Source of the DNA: UMGS172 sp045637775
GTDB lineage: Bacteria; Bacillota; Clostridia; Oscillospirales; Acutalibacteraceae
DNA: 24,715 nt
Reading direction: 5' to 3'
Assembly: GCA_045637775.1 (NCBI GenBank)
Contig: JAZUAC010000061.1
Coordinates: forward strand, 1 to 24,715
Position numbers and translations under genes: made by a program. The notes below the pieces were generated by a model. The model was not told where the DNA came from, searched no databases, and saw only the letters and a list, made by a program, of their open reading frames with translations. Positions 1-6,732 of the stretch are shown here, piece after piece; positions within the stretch are counted from its first letter, which is position 1; every line of letters begins with the position of its first letter.

Positions 1-87
1 CGTTCCCATCCCGAACACGGAAGTTAAGCTCATTTGCGCCGAAGATACTTGGCTGGTGACGGCCCGGGAAAATAGGTAATGCCGACA
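1..87 (+). rRNA. rrf: 5S ribosomal RNA, 3' part
   Basis: The window opens inside a 5S rRNA. The conserved block CCCGAACACGGAAGTTAAG at 11-29 (loop B/helix III region) is followed by the loop E/helix IV region and the 3' strand of helix I ending near GCCGACAC. About 30 nt of the 5' end lie outside the window. The exact 3' end (87 or 88) is judged by eye. It marks the end of an rRNA operon entering from the left. Confidence 0.93.
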
Positions 88-90
88 CAA

Positions 91-125
91 ATAAAGCCGT
101 TTAAGTCCTTCTTAAACGGCTTTAT
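91..125 (+). terminator. Perfect 15-bp hairpin between 5S rRNA and tRNA-Asn
   Basis: The arms 91-105 and 111-125 are perfectly complementary around a 5-nt loop. It looks like an intrinsic terminator, but only TTTAT and no long U-run follows. The tRNA starts 20 nt later with no room for its own promoter. The hairpin may therefore be a leaky terminator or an RNase processing site rather than the operon end. Confidence 0.65.
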
Positions 126-145
126 ACAACTAAATTACCGAATAT

Positions 146-221
146 TCCTCCATAGCTCAGTCGGCAGAGCGCATGACTGTTAATCATGATGTCACTGGTT
201 CGAGCCCAGTTGGGGGAGCCA
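146..221 (+). tRNA. tRNA-Asn (anticodon GTT)
   Basis: This is a 76-nt cloverleaf. The acceptor arms are 146-152 and 211-217 (seven pairs, one G-T). The D-arm region contains TAGCTCAGTCGGCAGAGC. The anticodon stem CATGA/TCATG encloses loop CTGTTAA with anticodon GTT at 179-181. The T-loop GGTTCGAGCC is present, the discriminator is G218, and CCA is encoded at 219-221. Its place right behind 5S rRNA suggests it is transcribed with the rRNA operon. Confidence 0.97.
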
Positions 222-227
222 AAAAAG

Positions 228-255
228 ACTCGTTCAAGAGAACGAGTGTTTTTTT
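228..255 (+). terminator. Intrinsic terminator of the rRNA/tRNA operon
   Basis: The stem ACTCGTT (228-234) / AACGAGT (241-247) has a 6-nt loop and is followed by a run of T at 249-255. It lies 6 nt behind the tRNA CCA end and is the clear end of the stable-RNA transcript. Confidence 0.9.
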
Positions 256-258
256 ATC

Positions 259-391
259 CATTGCGAAAGCAACGGTATCTCATCACACCGAAGGTGTGTA
301 TCAAACAATCTTTCGCAATGATGATATACAAAGCTTCGTTTTGATGATATCCAATTCCTGCGGAATTGTTGATATACAATGCTTCGCATTG
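259..391. repeat. Tandem variable-stem hairpin repeat cluster
   Basis: There are several consecutive short hairpins. An 11-bp outer stem (259-269 with 310-320, CATTGCGAAAG) encloses CACACC-GAA-GGTGTG (284-298). Then follow CAAAGC-TTC-GTTTTG (329-343), CAATTCC-TGC-GGAATTG (352-368) and CAATGC-TTC-GCATTG (377-391). The joints are conserved (GATGATATAC or close variants) while the stems differ but stay self-complementary. The last hairpin overlaps the -35 box of the next promoter. No coding capacity is evident. Confidence 0.75.
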
Positions 392-417
392 ATTTATTTC
401 CGCTTTTATGCTATAAT
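389..417 (+). promoter_or_regulatory. Sigma-A promoter for the RsgI-like lipoprotein gene
   Basis: A -35 TTGATT (389-394), a 17-nt spacer and a -10 TATAAT (412-417). The stretch CCGCTTTTATGCTATAAT (400-417) recurs exactly at 1889-1906. The RBS AAGGGGAG (424-431) and ATG (439) follow. Confidence 0.75.
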
Positions 418-438
418 TAACTGAAGGGGAGTAAAATT

Positions 439-1455
439 ATGAAAAAATTTTTAAGTTGTATTCTAATATTTGTGATACTTGTGGGTTGTTTATCCGGATG
501 CGGTGCTTCTGATAATAAGCTATCTTCTGCTGATTCTGTATTTGTGAAACCGGAAAAATATGCAGCAATTGTAAATGTTTCAATCAATCCATCTTTTGAT
601 ATTTATCTTGATGAAAAGGCAATTGTTTTAGGAATTGAACCGAAGAACGAAGATGCAAAAGCGATAGATTTTTCGAGTTATATAGGTGTTGAACTAAAAA
701 CTGCCATAAAAGATTTAGTTGGTGTTATATGTGAAAACACGCCTATAAATCGTGAATCTGTAGCTTTAGTTAAGTTTGTTGAGGGTAAGGAAAATATTTT
801 AGAGGTTGATGTTGTCGAGATAATTAACAATACTTGTGCGGATGCTTTTGCTAAAGAAACCGTAAACGAATCAATGGAATCCGTATTACAGATTATTCTT
901 GAAGATGAGTATGGGTGCAACTGCGTAGATTGTGATAATTGGTATGAACGTCATTGGTATATCTATGGTGAATGGGAACGTCAGTGGGGATATGAAGAGT
1001 ATGAGCAATATATGGAAGGTTGGAAAAAAGGATTAGATACGTTAGATAAAAATGACCCATCTTATGATATTGAGTTAAAAAGCTACGAAAATATGACATA
1101 TGAAAAATTTGATTTTAAAGAAATACAAAGACAAAATTTTTACCTATCGCACGAGAATATATATGGAAAAATAGAACATGAAGAAAAAGAAATCACCTAC
1201 AAAATTCTTGAATCTTTTATTAGTGGCGACAAGGTGCATAAAGAACAAAAAGAATATACTGCTGAAGAGTTTTTTGAAGTATATCTTGAAGATGAGGGTA
1301 TCGACTTCATTGATGGCTTGCAAAAAGGTTTTTACGCACCGATTGAAGTGTATATAAATAGCGAAAAGCAAAAGGGATTTTATAATTTTATATCTTATCA
1401 GGTTGATGGAAAATGGTATGTTATCAATGGAGCAATGGCAACTCCGGGAGCTTGA
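439..1455 (+). CDS. Lipoprotein with an RsgI-like middle domain
   Basis: A 338-aa exported lipoprotein. It has a Lys-Lys start, a hydrophobic core and the lipobox LSGC, with Cys21 as the likely lipidated residue. Residues about 41-155 (YAAIVNVSINPSFDIYLDEK, then the NEDAKAI region and an amphipathic helix) resemble the domain following the membrane segment in clostridial anti-sigma factors of the RsgI family (motif 'DINPS-E'). The anti-sigma N-terminal part and the usual carbohydrate-binding C-terminus are both absent. Residues 160-195 hold three close cysteines (160, 162, 165) and many aromatic and acidic residues. The C-terminal third resembles no family I know. The gene is monocistronic, with a promoter at 389-417 and a terminator at 1511. 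The start is set by the RBS AAGGGGAG. Its role is unknown; sensing at the cell surface is a guess. Confidence 0.72.
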   Translation: MKKFLSCILIFVILVGCLSGCGASDNKLSSADSVFVKPEKYAAIVNVSINPSFDIYLDEKAIVLGIEPKNEDAKAIDFSSYIGVELKTAIKDLVGVICENTPINRESVALVKFVEGKENILEVDVVEIINNTCADAFAKETVNESMESVLQIILEDEYGCNCVDCDNWYERHWYIYGEWERQWGYEEYEQYMEGWKKGLDTLDKNDPSYDIELKSYENMTYEKFDFKEIQRQNFYLSHENIYGKIEHEEKEITYKILESFISGDKVHKEQKEYTAEEFFEVYLEDEGIDFIDGLQKGFYAPIEVYINSEKQKGFYNFISYQVDGKWYVINGAMATPGA

Positions 1456-1510
1456 ATTTCTCGGTTTTCAGGCACATTTAATTCGTGTCATTAAGTTCAA
1501 AATACTCAAA

Positions 1511-1547
1511 AAGATAAGGCACACCAAAAGGTGTGCCTTATCTTTTT
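1511..1547 (+). terminator. Strong intrinsic terminator
   Basis: A perfect 15-bp stem (1511-1525 with 1530-1544), an AAAA loop and a T-run to 1547. The core GGCACACCAAAAGGTGTGCC is nearly repeated in the terminator at 16964-16998. Confidence 0.9.
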
Positions 1548-1559
1548 GCTTTCTTATTG

Positions 1560-1877
1560 GCTTCAATTATTAACACTTATGTTTACAATCAAGCTTTCCA
1601 CCGACGATGCTAAGCGAAGTCGGGAAGGCTCAGTGCGAGCGCGTCCGGTGGACGATACAGCGAGCACAACAGAGGGGCAGCGGTCAAAATCGTTAGCGAC
1701 GCACCGGCGCGACCAACGATTTTGGGCACCGCAACCGTCGACAAAGCCAAGCTTGGATTACATTTTGCTTGGCAGTTTGCTTTAATAACGGGCGATTCGT
1801 GAATCGCCCCGACACTTCGAGCCTTATGGATAAGTAACTAGTGACAAGTAGTAGATGATAAGTGATAAGTGGTAGTA
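1560..1877. repeat. Non-coding, palindrome-rich intergenic repeat region
   Basis: I see no gene here. The stretch is noticeably richer in G and C than its neighbours and full of inverted repeats: CAAAATCGTT (1685-1694) with AACGATTTTG (1715-1724), CCAAGC (1747-1752) with GCTTGG (1767-1772), and GGGCGATTC-GT-GAATCGCCC (1790-1809). From about 1828 to 1877 it changes to degenerate tandem units of the type GATAAGT(A/G). The only open frame (1531-1785) starts in the terminator and lacks an RBS. It looks like a mosaic of dispersed non-coding repeats. Confidence 0.6.
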
Positions 1878-1906
1878 TTGCATCTCCACCGCTTTTATGC
1901 TATAAT
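1878..1906 (+). promoter_or_regulatory. Sigma-A promoter for the YcxB-like gene (shared cassette)
   Basis: A -35 TTGCAT (1878-1883), a 17-nt spacer and TATAAT (1901-1906). The 18 nt from 1889 to 1906 are identical to 400-417. Transcription would start near 1913, which excludes the upstream ATG at 1862 as the start codon. Confidence 0.75.
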
Positions 1907-1927
1907 ACACCCAAAGGAGTTGAGTTT

Positions 1928-2431
1928 ATGCGAAATGAATACACAATTGATTGGCCGCTTTTGAAAAAATGGGCAAATGAAAGTCGTTACACCGGTGTGC
2001 GATTGTACTTTTTTATCGGATGGTGTGTATTTTTGGCTTTCTTAATAGCTTTTGCGATATTAACCATTTTGGCTAATATGACTTCTTATACTTATTACTT
2101 CATTTTGTTAGCAGTATTTAGCTTTTTTCGGGCATTTTTGTGGAATACAATAATTGCCAAACAGCAGTACAAAAGATTGACACGATTTTACGGCAAAAAT
2201 TCCTGGGTAAGAACAATTTGTTTTGAAGAAAACGAAATCATCGTTAAAGATGAGAAAACGGAAACTAAATACAACTATTCTGATATTTTGGAGATAGTTG
2301 AAAAAGACGAAAATATTTATTTGAAACTGCAGGCTAAAACAGTTATTAGATTATACAAATCAAAGTTTGTTGACTGTACTTGGGAGGATTGTAAAACAAA
2401 AATTCTCGAAAATAATCCCAACATTTTATAA
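1928..2431 (+). CDS. YcxB-like membrane protein
   Basis: A 167-aa protein with two hydrophobic segments (about residues 27-48 and 56-75) and a basic loop (KQQYKRLTRFYG). A soluble C-terminal part carries the pattern ICFEENEIIVKDEKTETKY, then the Y-S-D-I-L-EI stretch. This arrangement matches the YcxB-like family: two membrane helices plus a small beta-rich domain of unknown function. An in-frame ATG exists at 1862, but it lies upstream of the promoter. The RBS AAAGGAG (1913-1919) points to ATG 1928. The gene is monocistronic, with a terminator at 2466-2495. Function is unknown. Confidence 0.7.
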   Translation: MRNEYTIDWPLLKKWANESRYTGVRLYFFIGWCVFLAFLIAFAILTILANMTSYTYYFILLAVFSFFRAFLWNTIIAKQQYKRLTRFYGKNSWVRTICFEENEIIVKDEKTETKYNYSDILEIVEKDENIYLKLQAKTVIRLYKSKFVDCTWEDCKTKILENNPNIL

Positions 2432-2465
2432 AAATAGATTTTTATAAAATCATTTGTTTCTAATA

Positions 2466-2495
2466 AACCCGTCGCTTTTATGCGGCGGGTTTTGT
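2466..2495 (+). terminator. Intrinsic terminator
   Basis: The stem AACCCGTCGC (2466-2475) / GCGGCGGGTT (2482-2491) has one G-T pair and is followed by TTTTG. It lies 35 nt after the YcxB-like stop codon. Confidence 0.8.
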
Positions 2496-2565
2496 TTGTG
2501 AAAAGATCAAAGGCAATCTGTCAAAAAATAGTTTTTTGATGCTGAAAATTTTGTTTTATTGCACA

Positions 2566-2594
2566 TTGTGAAATTTTAGAAATTGTGTTAAAAT
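2566..2594 (+). promoter_or_regulatory. Probable promoter of the MATE gene
   Basis: TTGTGA (2566-2571), a 17-nt spacer and TAAAAT (2589-2594), 30 nt before the chosen start codon. The match to sigma-A consensus is moderate. Confidence 0.5.
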
Positions 2595-2623
2595 GATAGA
2601 AATATGAACTTTTGGGAGATACT

Positions 2624-4024
2624 ATGCTGAAAAATTTATTTGCTCCTCAGGATCTTACCAGCGGCGCACCGTGGAAAAAGATTCTGATCTTCACATTTCC
2701 TATGCTCTTAGGTAATATTGCACAGCAGTTTTACAGCACGGTCGACACGTTGGTTGTCGGTCGTTTTGCCGAAAAAGGTGAAGACTGCATTGCGGCAATC
2801 GGAAGTGCATTGCCCATAGTAAATATGCTTTTGGTGCTGTTTATCGGTATTTCGGCGGGTGCCAGCGTTATGGTTTCACAGTATTACGGCTCCAAAAACC
2901 GCGAGGGTGTTTCCTACACCGTCGGCAACTGTATCACAGTCACGCTGATAGCCTGCGTTGGTCTTATTGCTATTGCTGCACCTATACTTGAGTGGTTACT
3001 GAATCAACTTAATATACCCACGGCATCCGACGGTTCCGATGCGGTTTTTGAAGGCTGCTATGCTTACCTTATGATATCAATTATCGGTGGTGTGGGTGTT
3101 GCGTTTTACAATATTTTAAGTGCTATCATCCGCGGTCTTGGCGACTCGGTTTCGGCGCTTATATATCTGCTTATTGCCACTGTTTTGAACATCGGCCTCG
3201 ACATTTTGTTCGTCGCTGTTTTCCAAATGGGTGTTAAGGGTGTTGCTTGGGCAACGGTTATTTCGCAGGTGATTTCGTCGGCACTTTGTATGATAAAGCT
3301 TGCCAGAATGCGCCATATGTTCGACTTTGGTTGGAAATATCTCAAACTCAAATCAAGCTATGTCAAGACAATTATAAAATTAGGTCTGCCCTCGGGATTG
3401 ACTCAGGCAATTTTCTCCTCGGCTATGATAGTTGTTCAGTCGCTTACCAACGGCTTCGGTGCGCAGTTTGTTACCGCAAATGTTATCGTAATGCGTGTTG
3501 ACGGTTTCGCCATGATGCCTAATTTCTCATTTGGTACTGCTTTGACCACCTATGCGGGTCAGAATGTCGGTGCAGGTAAGTACGACCGCGTCATCAAGGG
3601 TGCCAAGCAGGGAACGCTCATGGCAGTGGGCTGCTCGGCGGTGATTACGGGTATAATTTTGCTGTTCGGTAAGTTCCTGATGTGGGCATTCACCGATAAT
3701 TCGGCACTTGTCGACAAAAGCTATCAGCTTATGATGATTCTGGCAGTTGGTTACATCGCAATGGCGGTTACCCAAAGCCTTTCGGGAATCATGCGCGGTG
3801 CAGGTGACACCATGACTCCCATGTGGATTTCGCTTATAACCAGCGTCTTCTTCCGTATTCCTTTGGCTTACGGTATCGCATATTTCACCTCGCCCGATGG
3901 TGTTTTCTCGCACGGTTGGGAAAAATGCATTCAGATTTCGCTGCTTGCAACATGGATCATCGGTGCATTGCTGACCTTCATTTTCTACCGCATTGGTAAA
4001 TGGAAAACCAAAGCAATTAAGTAA
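2624..4024 (+). CDS. MATE family multidrug/cation antiporter
   Basis: A 466-aa integral membrane exporter of the MATE (NorM/DinF-like) family, expected to expel drugs or metabolites in exchange for Na+ or H+. About twelve hydrophobic helices are visible. The two-fold family repeat is clear: the N-half begins PWKKILIFTFPMLLGNIAQQ and contains DTLVVGRF; the C-half begins IKLGLPSGLTQAIFSSAMIV and contains GAQFVTANVIVMRVDG. FNTALTTYAGQN-like (here FGTALTTYAGQNVGAGK) and SGIMRGAGDTMTPMWISL are hallmark stretches. An in-frame TTG at 2612 is possible, but GGGAG (2614-2618) sits correctly for ATG 2624. The length is normal. The substrate cannot be read from sequence, and neighbours give no clue. Confidence 0.93.
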   Translation: MLKNLFAPQDLTSGAPWKKILIFTFPMLLGNIAQQFYSTVDTLVVGRFAEKGEDCIAAIGSALPIVNMLLVLFIGISAGASVMVSQYYGSKNREGVSYTVGNCITVTLIACVGLIAIAAPILEWLLNQLNIPTASDGSDAVFEGCYAYLMISIIGGVGVAFYNILSAIIRGLGDSVSALIYLLIATVLNIGLDILFVAVFQMGVKGVAWATVISQVISSALCMIKLARMRHMFDFGWKYLKLKSSYVKTIIKLGLPSGLTQAIFSSAMIVVQSLTNGFGAQFVTANVIVMRVDGFAMMPNFSFGTALTTYAGQNVGAGKYDRVIKGAKQGTLMAVGCSAVITGIILLFGKFLMWAFTDNSALVDKSYQLMMILAVGYIAMAVTQSLSGIMRGAGDTMTPMWISLITSVFFRIPLAYGIAYFTSPDGVFSHGWEKCIQISLLATWIIGALLTFIFYRIGKWKTKAIK

Positions 4025-4030
4025 AACAAA

Positions 4031-4066
4031 AACCTCGATCGTAACTCCCTTACGACCGAGGTTTTC
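4031..4066. terminator. Bidirectional terminator between MATE and sialidase-like genes
   Basis: The stem AACCTCGATCGTAA (4031-4044) / TTACGACCGAGGTT (4050-4063) has one A-C mismatch. There is TTTTCTTTT on the plus side and a T-run on the minus side. It serves both convergent genes. Confidence 0.85.
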
Positions 4067-4083
4067 TTTTGCACAAATTTCAA

Positions 4084-5181
4084 TTAAAGCTCATTTAAAG
4101 GAATCTTGCGGAGTCTTTGGCGATTGAGGGTGCATTCATCACCCGTACCGCCTGCCGAATAACCAAGCAAAACGCAACCGTCATCCGTTTCGTGTATCGC
4201 GGTGTAGCAGTAGCCTGCTTTGGGGTCATCCTCCAAAATCTTCATGTTACTAAAGGTTTCACCGCTGTCACTGCTTGTTGCCATAGCAAAAGGAGTCCTG
4301 CAAAGGGTCAACACACCGTCAACCTTGTCCTGCCTTCCGTTATATTTGGGAATAGGGTTCCACAGTGCCAAAACCCTGCCGTCGGAAAGCTTTTTTGCCG
4401 ACATGGGTGCCTCGGCACTTGTGAACCACGAAGGCGAAAACTCCGAGAAGGTTTCACCGTTATCCTCGGAAAAACACTCATACTGACGCCCCGATTCGTT
4501 ACGTGTAAAGCACCATATTCTGCCGTTTCCAAGATGTACCACACCCGGCTCGGCAATACCGTATTTCACGCCTCTTGAAGCGGGGATTCCCAAGCCTTGT
4601 GAGGTGGTGTGCCATGTAAATCCGTCATCGTCCGAGCAAAAAACACTCAATGTGCCGGCATCGGTTTCAAGCACTCGGCTTTCACCGTCGACAATGTGCC
4701 ATTTGGTGACCTTATGGCGTGATGCAGGGACAATAAGCCGTCCCTTTTCACCCACTATAATGCGGTCATTGACGACACAGTAGTAGTCTTCCTCGTTAAA
4801 CACATTAACAGGGTCAGACCAAGTTTTGCCCTCATCGTTTGAACGCACAAGCAACGGCAAACACAGACCGTTACCGCGTTTTGCAAGGAACATCATTCCC
4901 ATATCGCCGTTTTGGTGACGGTGGAACGATACCGCCATGATGTTTTGGGCTTCCTTGATATTAAGATGTGAATAAAACAAAAACGGCTCGGAGAAGGTTT
5001 CGCCATTGTCCTTGGACAAAATGGCATAGATATCAGCATTGGCATCATCGGCCCAGCTTTTGCCTGCATAATGCGAGTAGGCAAACAAAATATCGCCGTT
5101 TTTTAAAGTTATAAACGCACCCTCGGAATTACGGCGGTTTTCCTTTGAGGGTGGCAATTCGCAAACAATTTTTCCTATCAT
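4084..5181 (-). CDS. Sialidase-like BNR/Asp-box protein, intracellular
   Basis: A 365-aa protein of the sialidase (neuraminidase) superfamily with a six-bladed propeller. Five Asp boxes (S-x-D-x-G-x-T-F/W) are visible: SKDNGETF 56-63, SNDEGKTW 114-121, SDDDGFTW 183-190, SEDNGETF 238-245 and SSDSGETF 303-310. EPG at 211-213 and a Tyr-rich GYCYTAI (323-329) sit where sialidases carry the catalytic Glu and Tyr. Arginines at 16, 155 and 227 could contribute to an Arg triad, but I cannot assign it. There is no signal peptide, so the protein is cytoplasmic. That implies an imported oligosaccharide or glycoside as substrate, or a non-sialic substrate. The start overlaps the upstream pnuC-like stop (ATGA), so translation is probably coupled. 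No sialic acid catabolic genes are nearby. Confidence 0.8.
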   Translation of the reverse strand: MIGKIVCELPPSKENRRNSEGAFITLKNGDILFAYSHYAGKSWADDANADIYAILSKDNGETFSEPFLFYSHLNIKEAQNIMAVSFHRHQNGDMGMMFLAKRGNGLCLPLLVRSNDEGKTWSDPVNVFNEEDYYCVVNDRIIVGEKGRLIVPASRHKVTKWHIVDGESRVLETDAGTLSVFCSDDDGFTWHTTSQGLGIPASRGVKYGIAEPGVVHLGNGRIWCFTRNESGRQYECFSEDNGETFSEFSPSWFTSAEAPMSAKKLSDGRVLALWNPIPKYNGRQDKVDGVLTLCRTPFAMATSSDSGETFSNMKILEDDPKAGYCYTAIHETDDGCVLLGYSAGGTGDECTLNRQRLRKIPLNEL

Positions 5182-5840
5182 TTCGAGACACCTCTTTTAT
5201 TCATGGTGATAAAGGCAATAACGGTGCAGACAAGCGAATATGCCGTGAAGATTATCCAGACTATATTACTTATATCGTCAACCGTCATTATTACATAAGT
5301 CACAAAGCTGACACAGCTTCCAACCAACTGCAAAATTGCATACTCGGCGTATCTGAACAAACATAATGCCGTTGTAACAAAGCCCAAAACGGTTATTGTA
5401 TTATCCAATATTATGTAAGGTGAGTCGAGAAAAGAAAAAATCAAAAACAGAATTCCCCAAAAAACCACCATTCCGCCAAAAAGTCCGAATCGAGCTTTGG
5501 TGTTAAGCTTTTTGGTTTCGGTCTCACCGTTTTTTGTGTTTTTGTGCCAATTTATAAAGGTGATTATCTGCAACGGAAAAGATACCAAAAACGCATTGGC
5601 CGCACTGGAATACATGGTCATGGTTATGTTGGTGAAGCCGTAGATTATTGAGTTTAGTCCACCAAGCAGAAACGCAAAACGGTTGACCCTTGCCTGTAAA
5701 AACATAACAAAGCAGGATATACACAAAGGTACAACCTTTATGGGATGGGTTTTGAAAACTATTCCCAAGGTGATTATGGTAAAAAGCAGTGCCAATGCCA
5801 CCCAAAACATCGGCATCTTTAAAAGTTTTGTTTTGGGCAT
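5178..5840 (-). CDS. PnuC-family transporter (nicotinamide riboside/vitamin-type)
   Basis: A 220-aa membrane protein with about seven hydrophobic segments. Features of the PnuC family are the middle stretch FLVSFPLQIITFINWHKN (W-x-x-N-type) and the C-terminal half LDNTITVLGFVTTALCLFRY followed by EYAILQLVGSCVSFVTYV, which parallels the D-x-x-x-T-x-L-x-x-x-A repeat of PnuC. PnuC proteins carry out facilitated diffusion of nicotinamide riboside or related vitamins, trapped by phosphorylation. The start overlaps the upstream regulator stop by 1 nt (TAATG), and its end overlaps the sialidase start (ATGA). Context with a glycosidase is unusual, so the substrate may be a glycoside or nucleoside rather than NR. 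No NR kinase gene is present. Confidence 0.68.
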   Translation of the reverse strand: MPKTKLLKMPMFWVALALLFTIITLGIVFKTHPIKVVPLCISCFVMFLQARVNRFAFLLGGLNSIIYGFTNITMTMYSSAANAFLVSFPLQIITFINWHKNTKNGETETKKLNTKARFGLFGGMVVFWGILFLIFSFLDSPYIILDNTITVLGFVTTALCLFRYAEYAILQLVGSCVSFVTYVIMTVDDISNIVWIIFTAYSLVCTVIAFITMNKRGVSK

Positions 5841-6523
5841 TATTTACCCTCCTTGCATTTGCGTTTTATTTGCGACAGAGTCATACCATAGGTCTTTTTG
5901 ATAAGTCGCGTAATGTGGCGCTTGGAATAGTTGGTGGCCTCGGCAATTTCGTCAAGTGTTGTGCCGTCGATGTTGACCAATGTATCAATCAGCACGGCTG
6001 AAGCCTTACCCGAGGCAATCGACGGGTTATTGTTACTCAAAAGAAGCGTAAACAAGCGATGCGTGAACTCGGAGGCAACCTGCTTTAGCTTCAAAACACC
6101 CAAAACCGAACGGTAAAGCTCGGTGTAGTCAAAGGTTTTCAAATCGGCATACTGAAACCTTATGGCACGCATGGAATGGGTGTTCAACGCTTGGATAAAG
6201 GTGGAATAAAACCGCTGATTACCGTTTATCTCTTCAACCGACATAGAAACAACGGTCATTGAGGAATTAGAGGTATCAATAACCGAATAATGGTCGGTCT
6301 CGGGCGGAATTATAATCATTTCACCCTCACTCACCGTCACCCCTCGGTCGCTAAAACGGTAACATACACTACCGCTTTCAACAAAGTGCAGTTCAAAGTA
6401 GCGGTGGCTGTGCCAAAGCATTGTTCCCGAGTAGTTCTTGGGTGTTATTTTTATATTGTAAAAGGAAATTTCGGCATTGCCATACTGCAACGACACACTT
6501 TCGGCATAGTTTTGCATACCCAC
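5840..6523 (-). CDS. AraC-like regulator with cupin domain and a single HTH
   Basis: A 227-aa protein. Residues about 20-100 form an AraC-type cupin sensor: WHSHRYFELHFVESGSVCYRF, then EGEMIIIPPETDHYS. Residues about 175-222 form one helix-turn-helix (TLDEIAEATNYSKRHITRLIKKTYG). Normal AraC regulators have two HTHs over about 100 residues; here the chain stops after one. It is the first gene of the operon and presumably controls the pnuC-like and sialidase-like genes. The stop codon overlaps the next ATG (TAATG), and the RBS AAGGAGG of the next gene lies inside its last codons. The arrangement looks intact rather than frameshifted. The start is backed by the G-rich RBS AAGGTGGGTGGG. Confidence 0.78.
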   Translation of the reverse strand: MGMQNYAESVSLQYGNAEISFYNIKITPKNYSGTMLWHSHRYFELHFVESGSVCYRFSDRGVTVSEGEMIIIPPETDHYSVIDTSNSSMTVVSMSVEEINGNQRFYSTFIQALNTHSMRAIRFQYADLKTFDYTELYRSVLGVLKLKQVASEFTHRLFTLLLSNNNPSIASGKASAVLIDTLVNIDGTTLDEIAEATNYSKRHITRLIKKTYGMTLSQIKRKCKEGK

Positions 6524-6559
6524 CCACCTTTTTGCGGTTACTGTTTTATCAATACTTAT

Positions 6560-6587
6560 AGCATAGCATTTTTTATGCCAAAGTCAA
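6560..6587 (-). promoter_or_regulatory. Promoter of the AraC-like/PnuC/sialidase operon
   Basis: On the minus strand, TTGACT (6587-6582), a 16-nt spacer and TATGCT (6565-6560), about 37 nt before the regulator start. An alternative -10 is TATAAG a few bases further on. The box GCATAAAAAATGC within the spacer is an inverted repeat that could be an operator. Confidence 0.5.
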
Positions 6588-6703
6588 CTAAAAAAAGACA
6601 TAAATTGCAAATAATGTCCTTTTGCACCATTCAAATTCATTGCCATATTATAGTACCGATAAGAGCCCTCTCTTTGAGGAAGGGCTATGTAACAAAACCT
6701 TGT

Positions 6704-6732
6704 TTGACAAAACGGTTAATGTTAAGTATAAT
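6704..6732 (+). promoter_or_regulatory. Perfect consensus sigma-A promoter for the DUF89 gene
   Basis: TTGACA (6704-6709), a 17-nt spacer and TATAAT (6727-6732), both boxes exact consensus. Transcription would begin near 6739, leaving a leader of about 75 nt. The palindrome AGCCCT (6664-6669) / AGGGCT (6681-6686) lies just upstream. Confidence 0.85.

Noticed and set aside
259..391. Possible CRISPR array
   Set aside because: The recurring units are hairpins with short constant joints, not identical 24-40-nt repeats with unique spacers, and no cas genes are near.
173..424. 83-codon open frame
   Set aside because: It starts inside the tRNA-Asn gene and runs through a terminator and hairpin repeats, with no RBS.
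1531..1785. 84-codon open frame
   Set aside because: It begins in the terminator stem and crosses palindromic non-coding repeats; no RBS and no protein-like composition.
1862..1927. Upstream ATG for the YcxB-like gene
   Set aside because: It lies before the promoter boxes; the RBS AAAGGAG points to ATG 1928.
3527..3913. 128-codon frame opposite the MATE gene
   Set aside because: Antisense shadow of a well-recognised coding frame; composition rich in His, Cys and Arg, as expected from shadow reading.
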